Shown here in pieces: positions 49,980 through 57,776 of a stretch of 64,000 nucleotides of DNA. This DNA comes from JAXMCK01 sp046349395 (GTDB lineage: Bacteria; Pseudomonadota; Alphaproteobacteria; Geminicoccales; Geminicoccaceae), in the NCBI GenBank assembly GCA_046349395.1, contig JAXMCK010000010.1:84744-148743 (forward strand). The letters are read 5' to 3'. Below the pieces are notes generated by a model. That model worked only from the letters and a program-made list of their open reading frames with translations, was not told the origin of the DNA and made no database searches. How positions within the stretch are numbered: the first letter of the stretch is position 1; each line of letters opens with the position of its first letter. The translations under genes and the position numbers were made by a program.

Positions 49980-50722
49980 GGCCGCACGACGCGCGTTCGG
50001 CGCAGAAGTGTCGCCTGGGCGAGTCCGGCCAGGAGGAAGCCCACCGCCATGACCGGGATGGCCAGGTCCTCGCCAGGCCAGACGAAGCCCGCACCCTCGC
50101 CGATCCAGAACACGCCGAAGGCCGCGAGCAGCACGCCGACGCCGAACTTGAGCGCGTTCTCGGGCACCCTGGAAAGGGGACGGTGCAGTAGCAGGCCCAG
50201 GGCGACGACGACGGCGAGTGCCAGACCGGCACCCGCGGCAGCGGGAACGAGCAGCCCGGCGGTGGCCCCCATGGCGACGACGATGAAGACGACTTCGATC
50301 CCTTCGAGCGTCACGGCCTTGAAGGTGGCGGCGACGGCGATCGTGTCCCAGGCCCCACAGCTGCGCCCGGCGGCGCGAAGCTCGGCCGTCTCGGCGGCGT
50401 AGGCGGCATCCTCGTCGTGCAGCCGGATGATTCCGGCCGTGCGCAGGATCGCCTTCTTCAGCCAGCGCAGGCCGAAGAGGAGGAGCAGCACGCCGACGAC
50501 GAGTTGCAGGATGTGGATCGGGACCTGCGAGAGGAGCGGGCCGAAGGCCAGGACCAGCACCAGGAGCAGAAGGACGGCGGCGCCGGTGCCGATGAAGGCT
50601 GGTTTCCAGCCGCGGACCGTGCCGACGGCCAGTACGATGGTGAGCGCCTCGACGAACTCGACGAGCGAGGCCAGGAACGAGGCCGTCACCGTGCCGGCGG
50701 CGTGGGTCCAATCGATCAGCAA
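49976..50722 (-). CDS. COG4280-like membrane protein
   Basis: 248 residues with about seven membrane helices. It contains two similar glutamate motifs facing opposite halves: SFLASLVEFVEALTIVLAVGTVRGWK and KAVTLEGIEVVFIVVAMG. Such inverted-repeat glutamate-bearing helices are a mark of cation transporters related to FTR1/TerC/TMEM165-like proteins. COG4280 has no known function. It heads an operon with crcB and DUF190, so a role in ion homeostasis is plausible. Confidence 0.75.
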   Translation of the reverse strand: MLIDWTHAAGTVTASFLASLVEFVEALTIVLAVGTVRGWKPAFIGTGAAVLLLLVLVLAFGPLLSQVPIHILQLVVGVLLLLFGLRWLKKAILRTAGIIRLHDEDAAYAAETAELRAAGRSCGAWDTIAVAATFKAVTLEGIEVVFIVVAMGATAGLLVPAAAGAGLALAVVVALGLLLHRPLSRVPENALKFGVGVLLAAFGVFWIGEGAGFVWPGEDLAIPVMAVGFLLAGLAQATLLRRTRVVRP

Positions 50723-50879
50723 ACGCCGTCCTTCGTGTCACCTGCGGCAGGGTGGGCGCCATGGCCACACATCCCCAGCCTCCAAAGCCATCGGCGGGAG
50801 ATCATGGATCTCGGCGGCTCCGTATGCGCCGGAACCGTGATAGCCCAGAAGCTCTCATCCCGCAGCAGTGGGGTCTCAA

Positions 50880-51410
50880 ATGAAGACTTGCGTCGCCGTT
50901 GCCATGCTCGTCTTGGCGCTCTCGGGCTGTGCCGCGACGGTCGAGCAATCCGGCCCACAGACCCCGGCGAGTGCCATCCCTGCCGCCTCGTCGCAGAACA
51001 TCGTGCTCAACATCACGGGCAGCAGCGTGTCGACAGGCGCCAAGGACTGGGCGGACTTCAAGGAGGCATGGCGGTCCGAGATGGCCGAGGTGGTGGCAGC
51101 ACACGGGGCGAAGTTCTCCTACCAGGACGGCCCGCCTCGTCCGACCGGCGAGGCCGGCACGCTCGTCGTTGTCGACGTCGCCGACTATCGGTACCTGACG
51201 CCGGGAGCGCGCATCGGCCTCGGCATCATGACCGGTAACGCCTATGTCGACGCCGAAGTGAGCCTGCGCGACCTGAAGACGGGCAAGGAGTTCGGCTCGC
51301 GCCACTACAACACGTCGTCGAGCGCCTGGGAGGGCGTGTTCTCGGCGATGACGCCGAAACAGGTGGCGGCGATCTCGGAGAGCATCGTCGCCGAGATCGG
51401 CCCGCGCTGA
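50880..51410 (+). CDS. Lipoprotein, DUF4410-like
   Basis: 176 residues from ATG 50,880. Lipobox LALSGCAA with the lipidated Cys at residue 17. The mature part has VLNITGSSVSTGAKDWADFKEAWRSEMAEVVAAHGAKFSY and VDAEVSLRDLKTGKEFGSRHYNTSSSAWEGVFSAMTPKQVAAISESIVAEI. This is a good fit to DUF4410 lipoproteins, of unknown function. It would sit in the outer membrane (residue after Cys is Ala). It is convergent with cydB. Confidence 0.78.
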   Translation: MKTCVAVAMLVLALSGCAATVEQSGPQTPASAIPAASSQNIVLNITGSSVSTGAKDWADFKEAWRSEMAEVVAAHGAKFSYQDGPPRPTGEAGTLVVVDVADYRYLTPGARIGLGIMTGNAYVDAEVSLRDLKTGKEFGSRHYNTSSSAWEGVFSAMTPKQVAAISESIVAEIGPR

Positions 51411-51420
51411 CGGGCGGTTC

Positions 51421-52425
51421 TCAGTGGTAGCCGAAGTCGCCCCGCACCTTTCCTCTGAACACCCAGTACGACCAGGCCGTGTAGACGAGGATGATCGGCA
51501 GCAGGAAGAGGGTGCCGACGGCGAGGAAGACCTGGGTCGCCGGTGAGGAGGCCGCCTCCCACAGCGTGTAGTGGTAGGGCACGATCATCGGCCAGAGGCT
51601 GATCGCGATTCCGGTGTAGGCGAGGAAGAAGAGGACGAGGCCGCCCAGATAGACGGCGGGCTCGGGCCCGTCCTCGATCGAGCGCCAGACGTACCAGAAG
51701 GCGAGAGCCGAGAGGACCGGCACCGGCGCGAAGGCGAGCATGCCGGGCCAGGCGAACCAGCGGGCCGCGACGTGCGGGAAGGCCAGAGCCGTCCAGACGC
51801 TGACGACGAGGATGGCGACGGTGACGCCGATCAACGCCGGCCTCGCCCAGCGGCGGGCCCAGCGCTGCAGGTCGCCCTCTGTCTTCAGGATCAGCCAGCC
51901 CGCACCCAGGAGCGAGTAGCCGAAGACGAGAGCGATCCCGACGAACACCGAGAAGGGTGTGAGCCAGTCCCAGGAGGTGCCCGCGAAGGTGCGGCCCTCG
52001 ACCTTGAATCCCTGGATGAAGGCCCCCAGCACCATGCCCTGGGCGAGGGTCGCCACCGTCGAGCCGATGGTGAAGCCGTGCTCCCAGAAGGTGCGGCCGG
52101 CGTCCCTACGGTAGCGGAACTCGAAGGCGACGCCGCGGAAGATCAGCGCCAGCAGCATCACCAGGATCGGGATGTAGACGGCCGGGATGATGATGGCGAA
52201 GGCCAGCGGAAAGGCCGCCAGCAGCCCCGCCCCACCCAGCACCAGCCAGGTCTCGTTACCGTCCCAGATCGGAGCGATCGAGTTCATCACGAGCCCGCGA
52301 GAGGGCTCGTCCGGCGCGAAGCCGTGCAGGATGCCCACACCGAGATCGGCCCCGTCCAGCACGACGTAGAGCAGCACGCCTACGGCCAGGATGACGGTCC
52401 ACACGGGAACGAGATCGACGATCAT
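51421..52425 (-). CDS. cydB: Cytochrome bd oxidase subunit II
   Basis: 334 residues, eight to nine membrane helices. MIVDLVPVWTVILAVGVLLYVVLDGADLGVGILHGF, WDGNETWLVLGGAGLLAAFP and GTLFLLPIILVYTAWSYWVFRGKV are typical. It forms a heterodimer with CydA, 3 bp upstream. No CydX-like small gene follows. Confidence 0.95.
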   Translation of the reverse strand: MIVDLVPVWTVILAVGVLLYVVLDGADLGVGILHGFAPDEPSRGLVMNSIAPIWDGNETWLVLGGAGLLAAFPLAFAIIIPAVYIPILVMLLALIFRGVAFEFRYRRDAGRTFWEHGFTIGSTVATLAQGMVLGAFIQGFKVEGRTFAGTSWDWLTPFSVFVGIALVFGYSLLGAGWLILKTEGDLQRWARRWARPALIGVTVAILVVSVWTALAFPHVAARWFAWPGMLAFAPVPVLSALAFWYVWRSIEDGPEPAVYLGGLVLFFLAYTGIAISLWPMIVPYHYTLWEAASSPATQVFLAVGTLFLLPIILVYTAWSYWVFRGKVRGDFGYH

Positions 52426-52428
52426 GGC

Positions 52429-53847
52429 TCAGTTCCCCGCCCGAGGTGCGCGGCCCAAGGCGACGGCCGCCGGGTCGAAGTCGCCGGAGGGCGTTTCTTC
52501 GACCGTCTCCAGTAGCCCGCTCTGCGGCGTGTCGACCACCGGCCCGCGGCGGACGATCTGGGCCATGAAGTACACGCCCGCCGGGAAGACGATCAGGTAG
52601 ACGACCATGTAGCTGAGCAGCGACAGCAGGACGTCGCTACCGGTCAGCGAAGGTGTCACCGAGTCGGCGGTGCGGAAGTGGCCGTAGACGGTCCAGGGCT
52701 GGCGGCCGACCTCGGTCGTGGTCCAGCCCGCGATGACGGCGATGAAGCCCATCGGCATGCACCAGGGCAGCAGGCGCGTGTGCCAGCCGGGCTCGAACAG
52801 GCGGCCACGCGCGGCCAGCACCCAGCAGGTGCCGATCACGACCAGCATGAGGATGCCCATGCCGACCATGATGCGGAAGGCGAAGTAGACGATCGCCACA
52901 GGCGGCCGGTCCTCGGGTGGGAAAGCCTTCAGACCCTGCACCTCGCCATCCCAGGAGTGCGTGAGGTAGAGGCTGCCCAGCTTCGGAATCGCGATCTCGT
53001 AGAGGTTGGTCTCGGCCTCCTGGTCCGGGATGGCGAAGAGCGAGGCCGGAACGCCCCGCCCCGTCTCCCACAGGCCCTCCATGGCCGCGAGCTTCGCCGG
53101 CTGGTGCTCGCGCGTGTTGAGCCCGTGCATGTCGCCCAGGACCATCTGCAGCGGCACGGTGATCGTCAGGAAGGCGACGGCGAGGCCCATCATGACCTTG
53201 GCCTCGCGCTCGCCGCGTCCGCGATGGAGGAGCCAGGCGCCGACCCCCAACACGACGAAGGCGGTCGTGACGTAGAAGCCCGTCACATTGTGCGCGAGGC
53301 GGTAGGGCAGCGATGGGGTGAAGATGATCTCCAGCCAGTCGGCGGGCTGGAAGCGGCCGTCGGGACCGACGACGAAGCCCTGCGGCGTCTGCATCCAGCT
53401 GTTCACGGCGAGGATCCAGAAAGCCGACATCAAGGTGCCGACCGCCACCATCACGGCGGCCCCGAAATGCGCCCAGACCGGGACGAGCTTGCGGCCGAAG
53501 AGGAGGATGCCGAGGAAGGTGGCCTCCAGGAAGAAAGCCATCAGGCTCTCGTAGCCGAGCAGCGGCGAGACCACGTCGCCGACATGGTCGGAGTACCGGC
53601 TCCAGTTGGTGCCGAGCTGGAACGGCATGACGATGCCCGACACCACCCCCATGCCGAAGGAGATGGCGAAGATCCGTACCCAGAAGTTCGAGAGGCGCAG
53701 GAACTCCTGCCGCTTGGTGACGAGATGCACGCCTTCCAGCATGGCGATGAAGGAGGCGAGGCCGATCGTGAAGGCCGGTAGAAGGATGTGAAAGGCGACC
53801 ACCCACGCGAACTGCAGACGAGACAGGATGAGGGGGTCGAGATCCAT
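52429..53847 (-). CDS. cydA: Cytochrome bd oxidase subunit I, cyanide-insensitive (CioA) type
   Basis: 472 residues. Subunit I binds hemes b558, b595 and d and reduces O2 with quinol. Heme ligand H20 in VAFHILLPAFTIG; LGTNWSRYSDHVGDVVSPLLGYE, and the second His in YRLAHNVTGFY. GWTTTEVGRQPWTVYGHFRTADSVTP is the conserved GRQPW block. The quinol-binding Q loop is short, as in the CIO subfamily. The gap upstream (53,848-54,128) holds the divergent promoter region with the cupredoxin gene. Confidence 0.94.
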   Translation of the reverse strand: MDLDPLILSRLQFAWVVAFHILLPAFTIGLASFIAMLEGVHLVTKRQEFLRLSNFWVRIFAISFGMGVVSGIVMPFQLGTNWSRYSDHVGDVVSPLLGYESLMAFFLEATFLGILLFGRKLVPVWAHFGAAVMVAVGTLMSAFWILAVNSWMQTPQGFVVGPDGRFQPADWLEIIFTPSLPYRLAHNVTGFYVTTAFVVLGVGAWLLHRGRGEREAKVMMGLAVAFLTITVPLQMVLGDMHGLNTREHQPAKLAAMEGLWETGRGVPASLFAIPDQEAETNLYEIAIPKLGSLYLTHSWDGEVQGLKAFPPEDRPPVAIVYFAFRIMVGMGILMLVVIGTCWVLAARGRLFEPGWHTRLLPWCMPMGFIAVIAGWTTTEVGRQPWTVYGHFRTADSVTPSLTGSDVLLSLLSYMVVYLIVFPAGVYFMAQIVRRGPVVDTPQSGLLETVEETPSGDFDPAAVALGRAPRAGN

Positions 53848-54128
53848 CGGCGGCTCCGGCTCGGGGTCCGAAGCAGTAACGTAGCTCGTTCCAGAGCGGC
53901 GGCGCAGTCCAAAAGCGTGACGGTATGTCGCTGCCGGGCCGCTCCACCACAGGTACTACGGGTACCCCTGGAGACGCCCATTCGGCGAAATGCGATTTGC
54001 CGCCTTCGTCGTTCAGCTTGCGTTCAGTTTCGCGACCCTAGGGCAGGCGGCGATCGGACGGTTGTGCCGATAAGGGGGGCACCCTCGAGGGGAGTGGTGT
54101 CGGACCCGCCTGTCCTGCGGATAAGATC

Positions 54129-54569
54129 ATGACTGCTCGCATCAGCCTTCGTACCGCTCTCTTTGCCCTGCCCGTGATGGGCTTCCTCGCCCTGCCCGCA
54201 CTTGCGGCTGCACCCACCGTGATCCAGGTCAACCTCGACAATATGGGCAAGGATCAGACCCTGAAGTTCAGCCCGACCAGCGTTCCGGCAGGCAAGGTGA
54301 AGTTCGAGGTCACCAACGACTCGATGGATTCCGAGCACGAGATGATCGTGGTCAAGACCAAGCTGAAGCCTTCCGAGTTCCCGATGAACAAGGACGGCTC
54401 GCGAGTGCTCGAGAACAAATTCAAGGGTGCTGAGGAGGTCAGCGAGCTGAAGCCGGGTGCCAAGGGCGAGCTGGAGATGACGCTGAAGCCCGGGCACTAT
54501 GTCCTGTTCTGCAACATCAAGAACCACTTCAAGGGCGGCATGTACGGCGAGTTGACCGTCACCAACTAA
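54129..54569 (+). CDS. Secreted cupredoxin (blue copper protein)-like
   Basis: 146 residues. Signal peptide 1-27 (LPALAA|A). The mature fold is a cupredoxin: KFSPTSVPAGKVKFEVTNDS, and the expected type I copper ligands His (SEHEMIV), Cys, His and Met (LFCNIKNHFKGGMYGEL). Periplasmic electron carriers of this kind can serve respiratory chains. It is divergent from cydAB, which uses quinol, so no direct partnership is proven. Confidence 0.85.
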   Translation: MTARISLRTALFALPVMGFLALPALAAAPTVIQVNLDNMGKDQTLKFSPTSVPAGKVKFEVTNDSMDSEHEMIVVKTKLKPSEFPMNKDGSRVLENKFKGAEEVSELKPGAKGELEMTLKPGHYVLFCNIKNHFKGGMYGELTVTN

Positions 54570-54598
54570 GCCTGCCCCAGACCTCGTCCCTCAGCCGC

Positions 54599-54625
54599 GC
54601 CGCGGTCCCTTTTCGCGACCGCGGC
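54599..54625. terminator. Hairpin downstream of the cupredoxin gene
   Basis: A 9-bp perfect stem GCCGCGGTC/GACCGCGGC with a 9-base loop lies 30 bp after the cupredoxin stop. There is no U-run after it, so termination is less certain than at 54,641-54,667. Confidence 0.45.
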
Positions 54626-54640
54626 GTGCTCTACGCGCCG

Positions 54641-54667
54641 AAAAGAAACGGGCGCCTTGCGGCGCCC
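54641..54667 (-). terminator. Rho-independent terminator after ecfG
   Basis: On the minus strand, stem GGGCGCC-GCAA-GGCGCCC is followed by GTTTCTTTT, 34 bp behind the ecfG stop. It ends the nepR-ecfG unit. Confidence 0.82.
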
Positions 54668-54700
54668 GAAATGTCGCGTCGGCCCTAGAAACGAGACGCG

Positions 54701-55303
54701 TCAGGACGGAACGGGGTGGAGGGGTTCCACGGACCTCGCGGGGCGAGGCGACCGGTCCGGCGCTGGACGCGCCACGGAGCGCCGCAGGGGCGCTTCGTCT
54801 TCGGGACGCCGCGGCGGCATCTCGCCTTCCAGCAGCATCCGCTTCAGCATGTTGCGGGCACGATTGACCCGGCTCTTCGCCGTGCCGACCTCGCAGCCGC
54901 AGATCTTCGCCACCTCCTCGTAGGGGAGGCCCTGCACCACCACCAGCACCAGCGCCTCCCGATGCGCCGGGCTCAGATGGCGGAACGCGCGCCGGAACTC
55001 GGTCACCTCGACCGCACTCTCCTGCGTCGCCGGCGTCACCCACTTCGTCTCCAGATCGTCGTCGGAGACCTCGGCGGTCACGTGCTTCCTCGTGATCACG
55101 CTCCTGAACCGGTTGCGCAGGATCGTGAACAGCCACGCCTTGAGGTTCGTGCCCGGCGTGAACTGCTGTTGCGCCTGCAACGCGTTCACTACCGTGTCCT
55201 GCACCAGATCGTCCGCCAGATGCACGTCGCCGCCCGTCAGCGTCCGCGCAAACGCGCGCAGATGCGGAACCAGCGCCGCGACATCCTCCCGAAATACCGT
55301 CAT
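54701..55303 (-). CDS. ecfG: General stress ECF sigma factor EcfG
   Basis: 200 residues from ATG 55,303. Region 2 (LADDLVQDTVVNALQAQQQFTPGTNLKAWLFTILRNRFRS) and region 4 (LSPAHREALVLVVVQGLPYEEVAKICGCEVGTAKSRVNRARNML) match the EcfG (ECF15) group. It recruits RNA polymerase to GGAAC-N16/17-CGTT promoters under stress; one such site is directly upstream (55,343-55,367). The anti-sigma NepR is encoded just upstream. The C-terminal tail of about 35 residues is Pro/Arg-rich. Confidence 0.9.
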   Translation of the reverse strand: MTVFREDVAALVPHLRAFARTLTGGDVHLADDLVQDTVVNALQAQQQFTPGTNLKAWLFTILRNRFRSVITRKHVTAEVSDDDLETKWVTPATQESAVEVTEFRRAFRHLSPAHREALVLVVVQGLPYEEVAKICGCEVGTAKSRVNRARNMLKRMLLEGEMPPRRPEDEAPLRRSVARPAPDRSPRPARSVEPLHPVPS

Positions 55304-55342
55304 TCGTGGCCCTGCCGTTGTTGGCGCGGAACTTAATGGACG

Positions 55343-55367
55343 AACGCACCAATCGCGTGGCGGTTCC
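55343..55367 (-). promoter_or_regulatory. EcfG-type promoter of ecfG
   Basis: On the minus strand GGAAC (55,367-55,363), 16 bases, CGTT (55,346-55,343): an exact match to the alphaproteobacterial general-stress consensus. The predicted RNA start near 55,336 gives a leader of about 33 bases before ATG 55,303. Confidence 0.8.
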
Positions 55368-55432
55368 GTGCGCCCCGCACTCCTCACGATTTTTTTCGCC
55401 ATTTTGTCGTCACCGCCACCGAGGCGGCGGGC

Positions 55433-55654
55433 TCAGCCCTGTCCCTGCTCGTCCGGACCGGGCTTCTTGTCTTTGCTCTCGAACTGGTCGAGCAGCTTGG
55501 CGATGTCGTCGGGAACGGCTTCGTTCAGGACCGGATCGTAGAAGCCGTGCAATTGCCGGTTCAGCCAGCGGTCGAAGCCCTTGTCGAGCGGCGACGGCTC
55601 CTTCGCCGCCCTCCGGACGGCTTCCCGGTCCTTGTTCTTCCTCGGGCCGGCCAT
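55433..55654 (-). CDS. nepR: NepR-type anti-sigma factor
   Basis: 73 residues from ATG 55,654; ATG 55,753 and 55,891 in the same frame are alternatives, and the ribosome-binding site does not decide. The core DKGFDRWLNRQLHGFYDPVLNEAVPDDIAKLLDQFES is a clear NepR domain (RQL...Y...NE.VPD...LL..LE). NepR sequesters EcfG until phosphorylated PhyR takes it away. phyR, normally close by, is not in the window, so it should be elsewhere. The gene is 130 bp from ecfG. Confidence 0.82.
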   Translation of the reverse strand: MAGPRKNKDREAVRRAAKEPSPLDKGFDRWLNRQLHGFYDPVLNEAVPDDIAKLLDQFESKDKKPGPDEQGQG

Positions 55655-56021
55655 GGCCGAGATCAGCGGCCCCGCATCGGCGAAATCGTGCCAGTCTGCC
55701 GACGTGCCGTCAGTACCGACGACCCATTGTGTGCCATTGCCATGATCATTCATCCGCCCGATGTGCCAGGAAGGTATGTCCTGGGGCGGCCGCACTTCAA
55801 TGGCCTCGCTGTCGGATGGCCGACGGCGATTCTCGACCGGCACTATAGAAGCTGCCGCGTTGACAGGCTGGGATCGCAGAAACCACAGCATGGAGCCCGA
55901 ACGCGCGGGCCGCCGCACGGTTCCGTGCAGCGGCATCGGCGGCGGGATGATCTCATGCGCGTGATCCCGCGGACACGCCGTGAAGCCTGTCCGCGGAATT
56001 CGCGCGAGACGTGTGGTCGGC
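55655..56021. other. Upstream region of nepR, with no other gene
   Basis: 367 bp between nepR and cytochrome b561, both minus strand. Besides the EcfG promoter at 55,900-55,924 I see only the possible N-terminal extensions of nepR (in frame up to 55,891). A stretch of the leader (55,660-55,890) might be coding if nepR begins at ATG 55,891, just next to the predicted RNA start. Confidence 0.4.
55900..55924 (-). promoter_or_regulatory. EcfG-type promoter of nepR
   Basis: On the minus strand GGAAC (55,924-55,920), 16 bases, CGTT (55,903-55,900): a second exact general-stress site, upstream of nepR. Together with the site before ecfG it implies positive autoregulation of the sigma factor and matched induction of its inhibitor. 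Confidence 0.78.
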
Positions 56022-56564
56022 TCAGCCCTTCGCGATGGCGGTACCGCCGAACGGCACCATCCGGGTGGCGAGGCCGTCCTTCTTGAAGGCGTGCCAGACC
56101 GTTGCCGCGACGTGCAGGATCACGAGGCCCAGCCAGACATTGCCGAGGAAGGCGTGAACCTCCTCGGCACCCTCGTGCAGCATGGGCGAGGCGAACAGCA
56201 CCGGGATCTCGCCGATGAAGGGCACCGGCATCGGCTGGCGACCGGCCAGCAGCGCCATCAGGCCAGCGATCGGCAGCAGCACCATGACGGCATAGAGGCC
56301 GACATGGACGGCATGGGCCAATCGCTGCTGCCATACCGGCATGTCGGGCGGCAGCGGCGGGACGCCCTGGCGACGCAGGAAGACGCGGGGGACGAGGAGG
56401 ATCAGCACGGAGAGCCCGAGCAGGGCGTGCCAGCCGATCAGCGAGATCTTGTCGGGCCCGCGTGGCATGTCCTCGAACTGCGAGCCGATCAGATATGCGG
56501 CGATCATCACCACCGCCATGGTCCAGTGCAGCATGATCTGCACGGGCGAATACCGGGTAGGCAT
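56022..56564 (-). CDS. Cytochrome b561 family protein
   Basis: 180 residues from ATG 56,564 with GGGAGAAG upstream. Four membrane helices carrying four His for two b hemes: Q-IMLHWTMAVVM, LIGWHALLGLSV, LAHAVHVGLYAVM and LGLVILHVAATVWHAFKKDG. The family transfers electrons from quinol to periplasmic acceptors, for example superoxide. It belongs to the bacterial CybB type. Confidence 0.9.
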   Translation of the reverse strand: MPTRYSPVQIMLHWTMAVVMIAAYLIGSQFEDMPRGPDKISLIGWHALLGLSVLILLVPRVFLRRQGVPPLPPDMPVWQQRLAHAVHVGLYAVMVLLPIAGLMALLAGRQPMPVPFIGEIPVLFASPMLHEGAEEVHAFLGNVWLGLVILHVAATVWHAFKKDGLATRMVPFGGTAIAKG

Positions 56565-56692
56565 CAATCTTCTCCCGAGACGACGTGCAGGTCATTAGAC
56601 CGCCATCTCGGTCATTTTATATCGGGACTGTAACAGCTTATCGCAAAGCCGTAGGGTGCGGCGACACGACGCCCTGGCAGGAGGGGTGGACC

Positions 56693-57742
56693 TTGTCGAA
56701 CGCGGCGGCACAGGAAGTGCAGCCCCTGCGGCGCCTCATTCTGGGCTATCGGCTCTCCCAGGCTCTGGGCGTGGCTGCACGGCTCGGCATCGCCGATCTG
56801 CTCAAGGATGGACCCCTCGCGGTGGAGCAGTTGGCGAGCATGACGGGTGTGCAGGCCGACCCGCTGGCACGGGTTCTCCGCCTGCTGACCGGCGTGGGCG
56901 TGTTCAGGGAGGTGGACCCCAGCCGGTTCGCCCTGACGCCCGCAGCCCAGCCTTTGCGCAGCGATACCGTGCCCAGCCTCAGGGCACGCGCCATGTTCAA
57001 CATCAGCGCCGCCCACTGGGCGGCATGGGGCAAACTGTTCGAGGCCGTGCAGACCGGCGAGCCCGCTTTCGAGCGAGCGCACGGTACCGAGGTCTTCGCC
57101 TATCTCCGCTCGCACCCCGACGAGGGGGCCTTGTTCGACGCCGTGATGGCGGAGGGAACAACCTATGCGGGCGAGGCGGTGACCCGGGCCTATGGGCTCG
57201 ATGAGGGTGCGGTCGTGGTCGATGTCGGCGGCGGAGCCGGTGCCCTGCTCCTCGCGTTTCTCGCGGCGAACCGGACGGCACAGGGAATCCTGTACGATCA
57301 GCCCCAGGTCGTCGATGCGGCACGCGCCCGGTTCGCGGAGCTCGGTCTCGAAGCACGCTGCCGCTTCGTCGCGGGCGACTTCTTCACCGGGCCGATCCCC
57401 GAGGGCGGCACGCACTATTTCCTGAAGCACGTCCTGCACGACTGGACCGACGAGGACTGCATCGCGATCCTGAAGCAGTGCCGTGCTGCCATGTCGCCGA
57501 CGGCAAGGCTCGTGATCGTCGAGGTCCTCCTCCCGCCACCCAACATGGCGAGCTACGCCCTGGAGCTCGACGTGCAGATGCTCGTGCTCCTGCGCGGCCG
57601 GGAGCGACGTATCGAAGAGTATGCGAGGCTGATCACCGCCGCCGACCTGGAGCTGACCCGCGTCGTCGCTACCGAGGGCGATTTCAGCCTCGTCGAGGCG
57701 AAGCGGCGGGACAACTCGGAGAGCGCTCCTGTCCGGCTCTGA
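56693..57742 (+). CDS. O-methyltransferase-like protein (AcnI/hydroxyneurosporene-type)
   Basis: 349 residues from TTG 56,693, preceded by AGGAGGGG. The N-terminal dimerisation winged helix (LGYRLSQALGVAARLGIADLLKDGPLAVEQLASMTGVQADPLARVLRLLTGVGVF) is followed by an SAM-dependent domain: motif I VVDVGGGAGALLLAFL, GDFFTGPIPEGGTHYFLKHVLHDWTDEDC with the catalytic His in HVLHDW, and LVIVEVLLPPP. Substrate unknown. It has a tandem copy directly downstream. Confidence 0.87.
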   Translation: MSNAAAQEVQPLRRLILGYRLSQALGVAARLGIADLLKDGPLAVEQLASMTGVQADPLARVLRLLTGVGVFREVDPSRFALTPAAQPLRSDTVPSLRARAMFNISAAHWAAWGKLFEAVQTGEPAFERAHGTEVFAYLRSHPDEGALFDAVMAEGTTYAGEAVTRAYGLDEGAVVVDVGGGAGALLLAFLAANRTAQGILYDQPQVVDAARARFAELGLEARCRFVAGDFFTGPIPEGGTHYFLKHVLHDWTDEDCIAILKQCRAAMSPTARLVIVEVLLPPPNMASYALELDVQMLVLLRGRERRIEEYARLITAADLELTRVVATEGDFSLVEAKRRDNSESAPVRL

Positions 57743-57776
57743 TGACGGAAGTGCAAGGCAGCGGCTGCGCCGGCTC

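Noticed and set aside
50723..50879. Fluoride riboswitch upstream of the crcB operon
   Set aside because: A GATGG-like segment occurs, but the conserved riboswitch core and its 3' TGATG-type element are missing.
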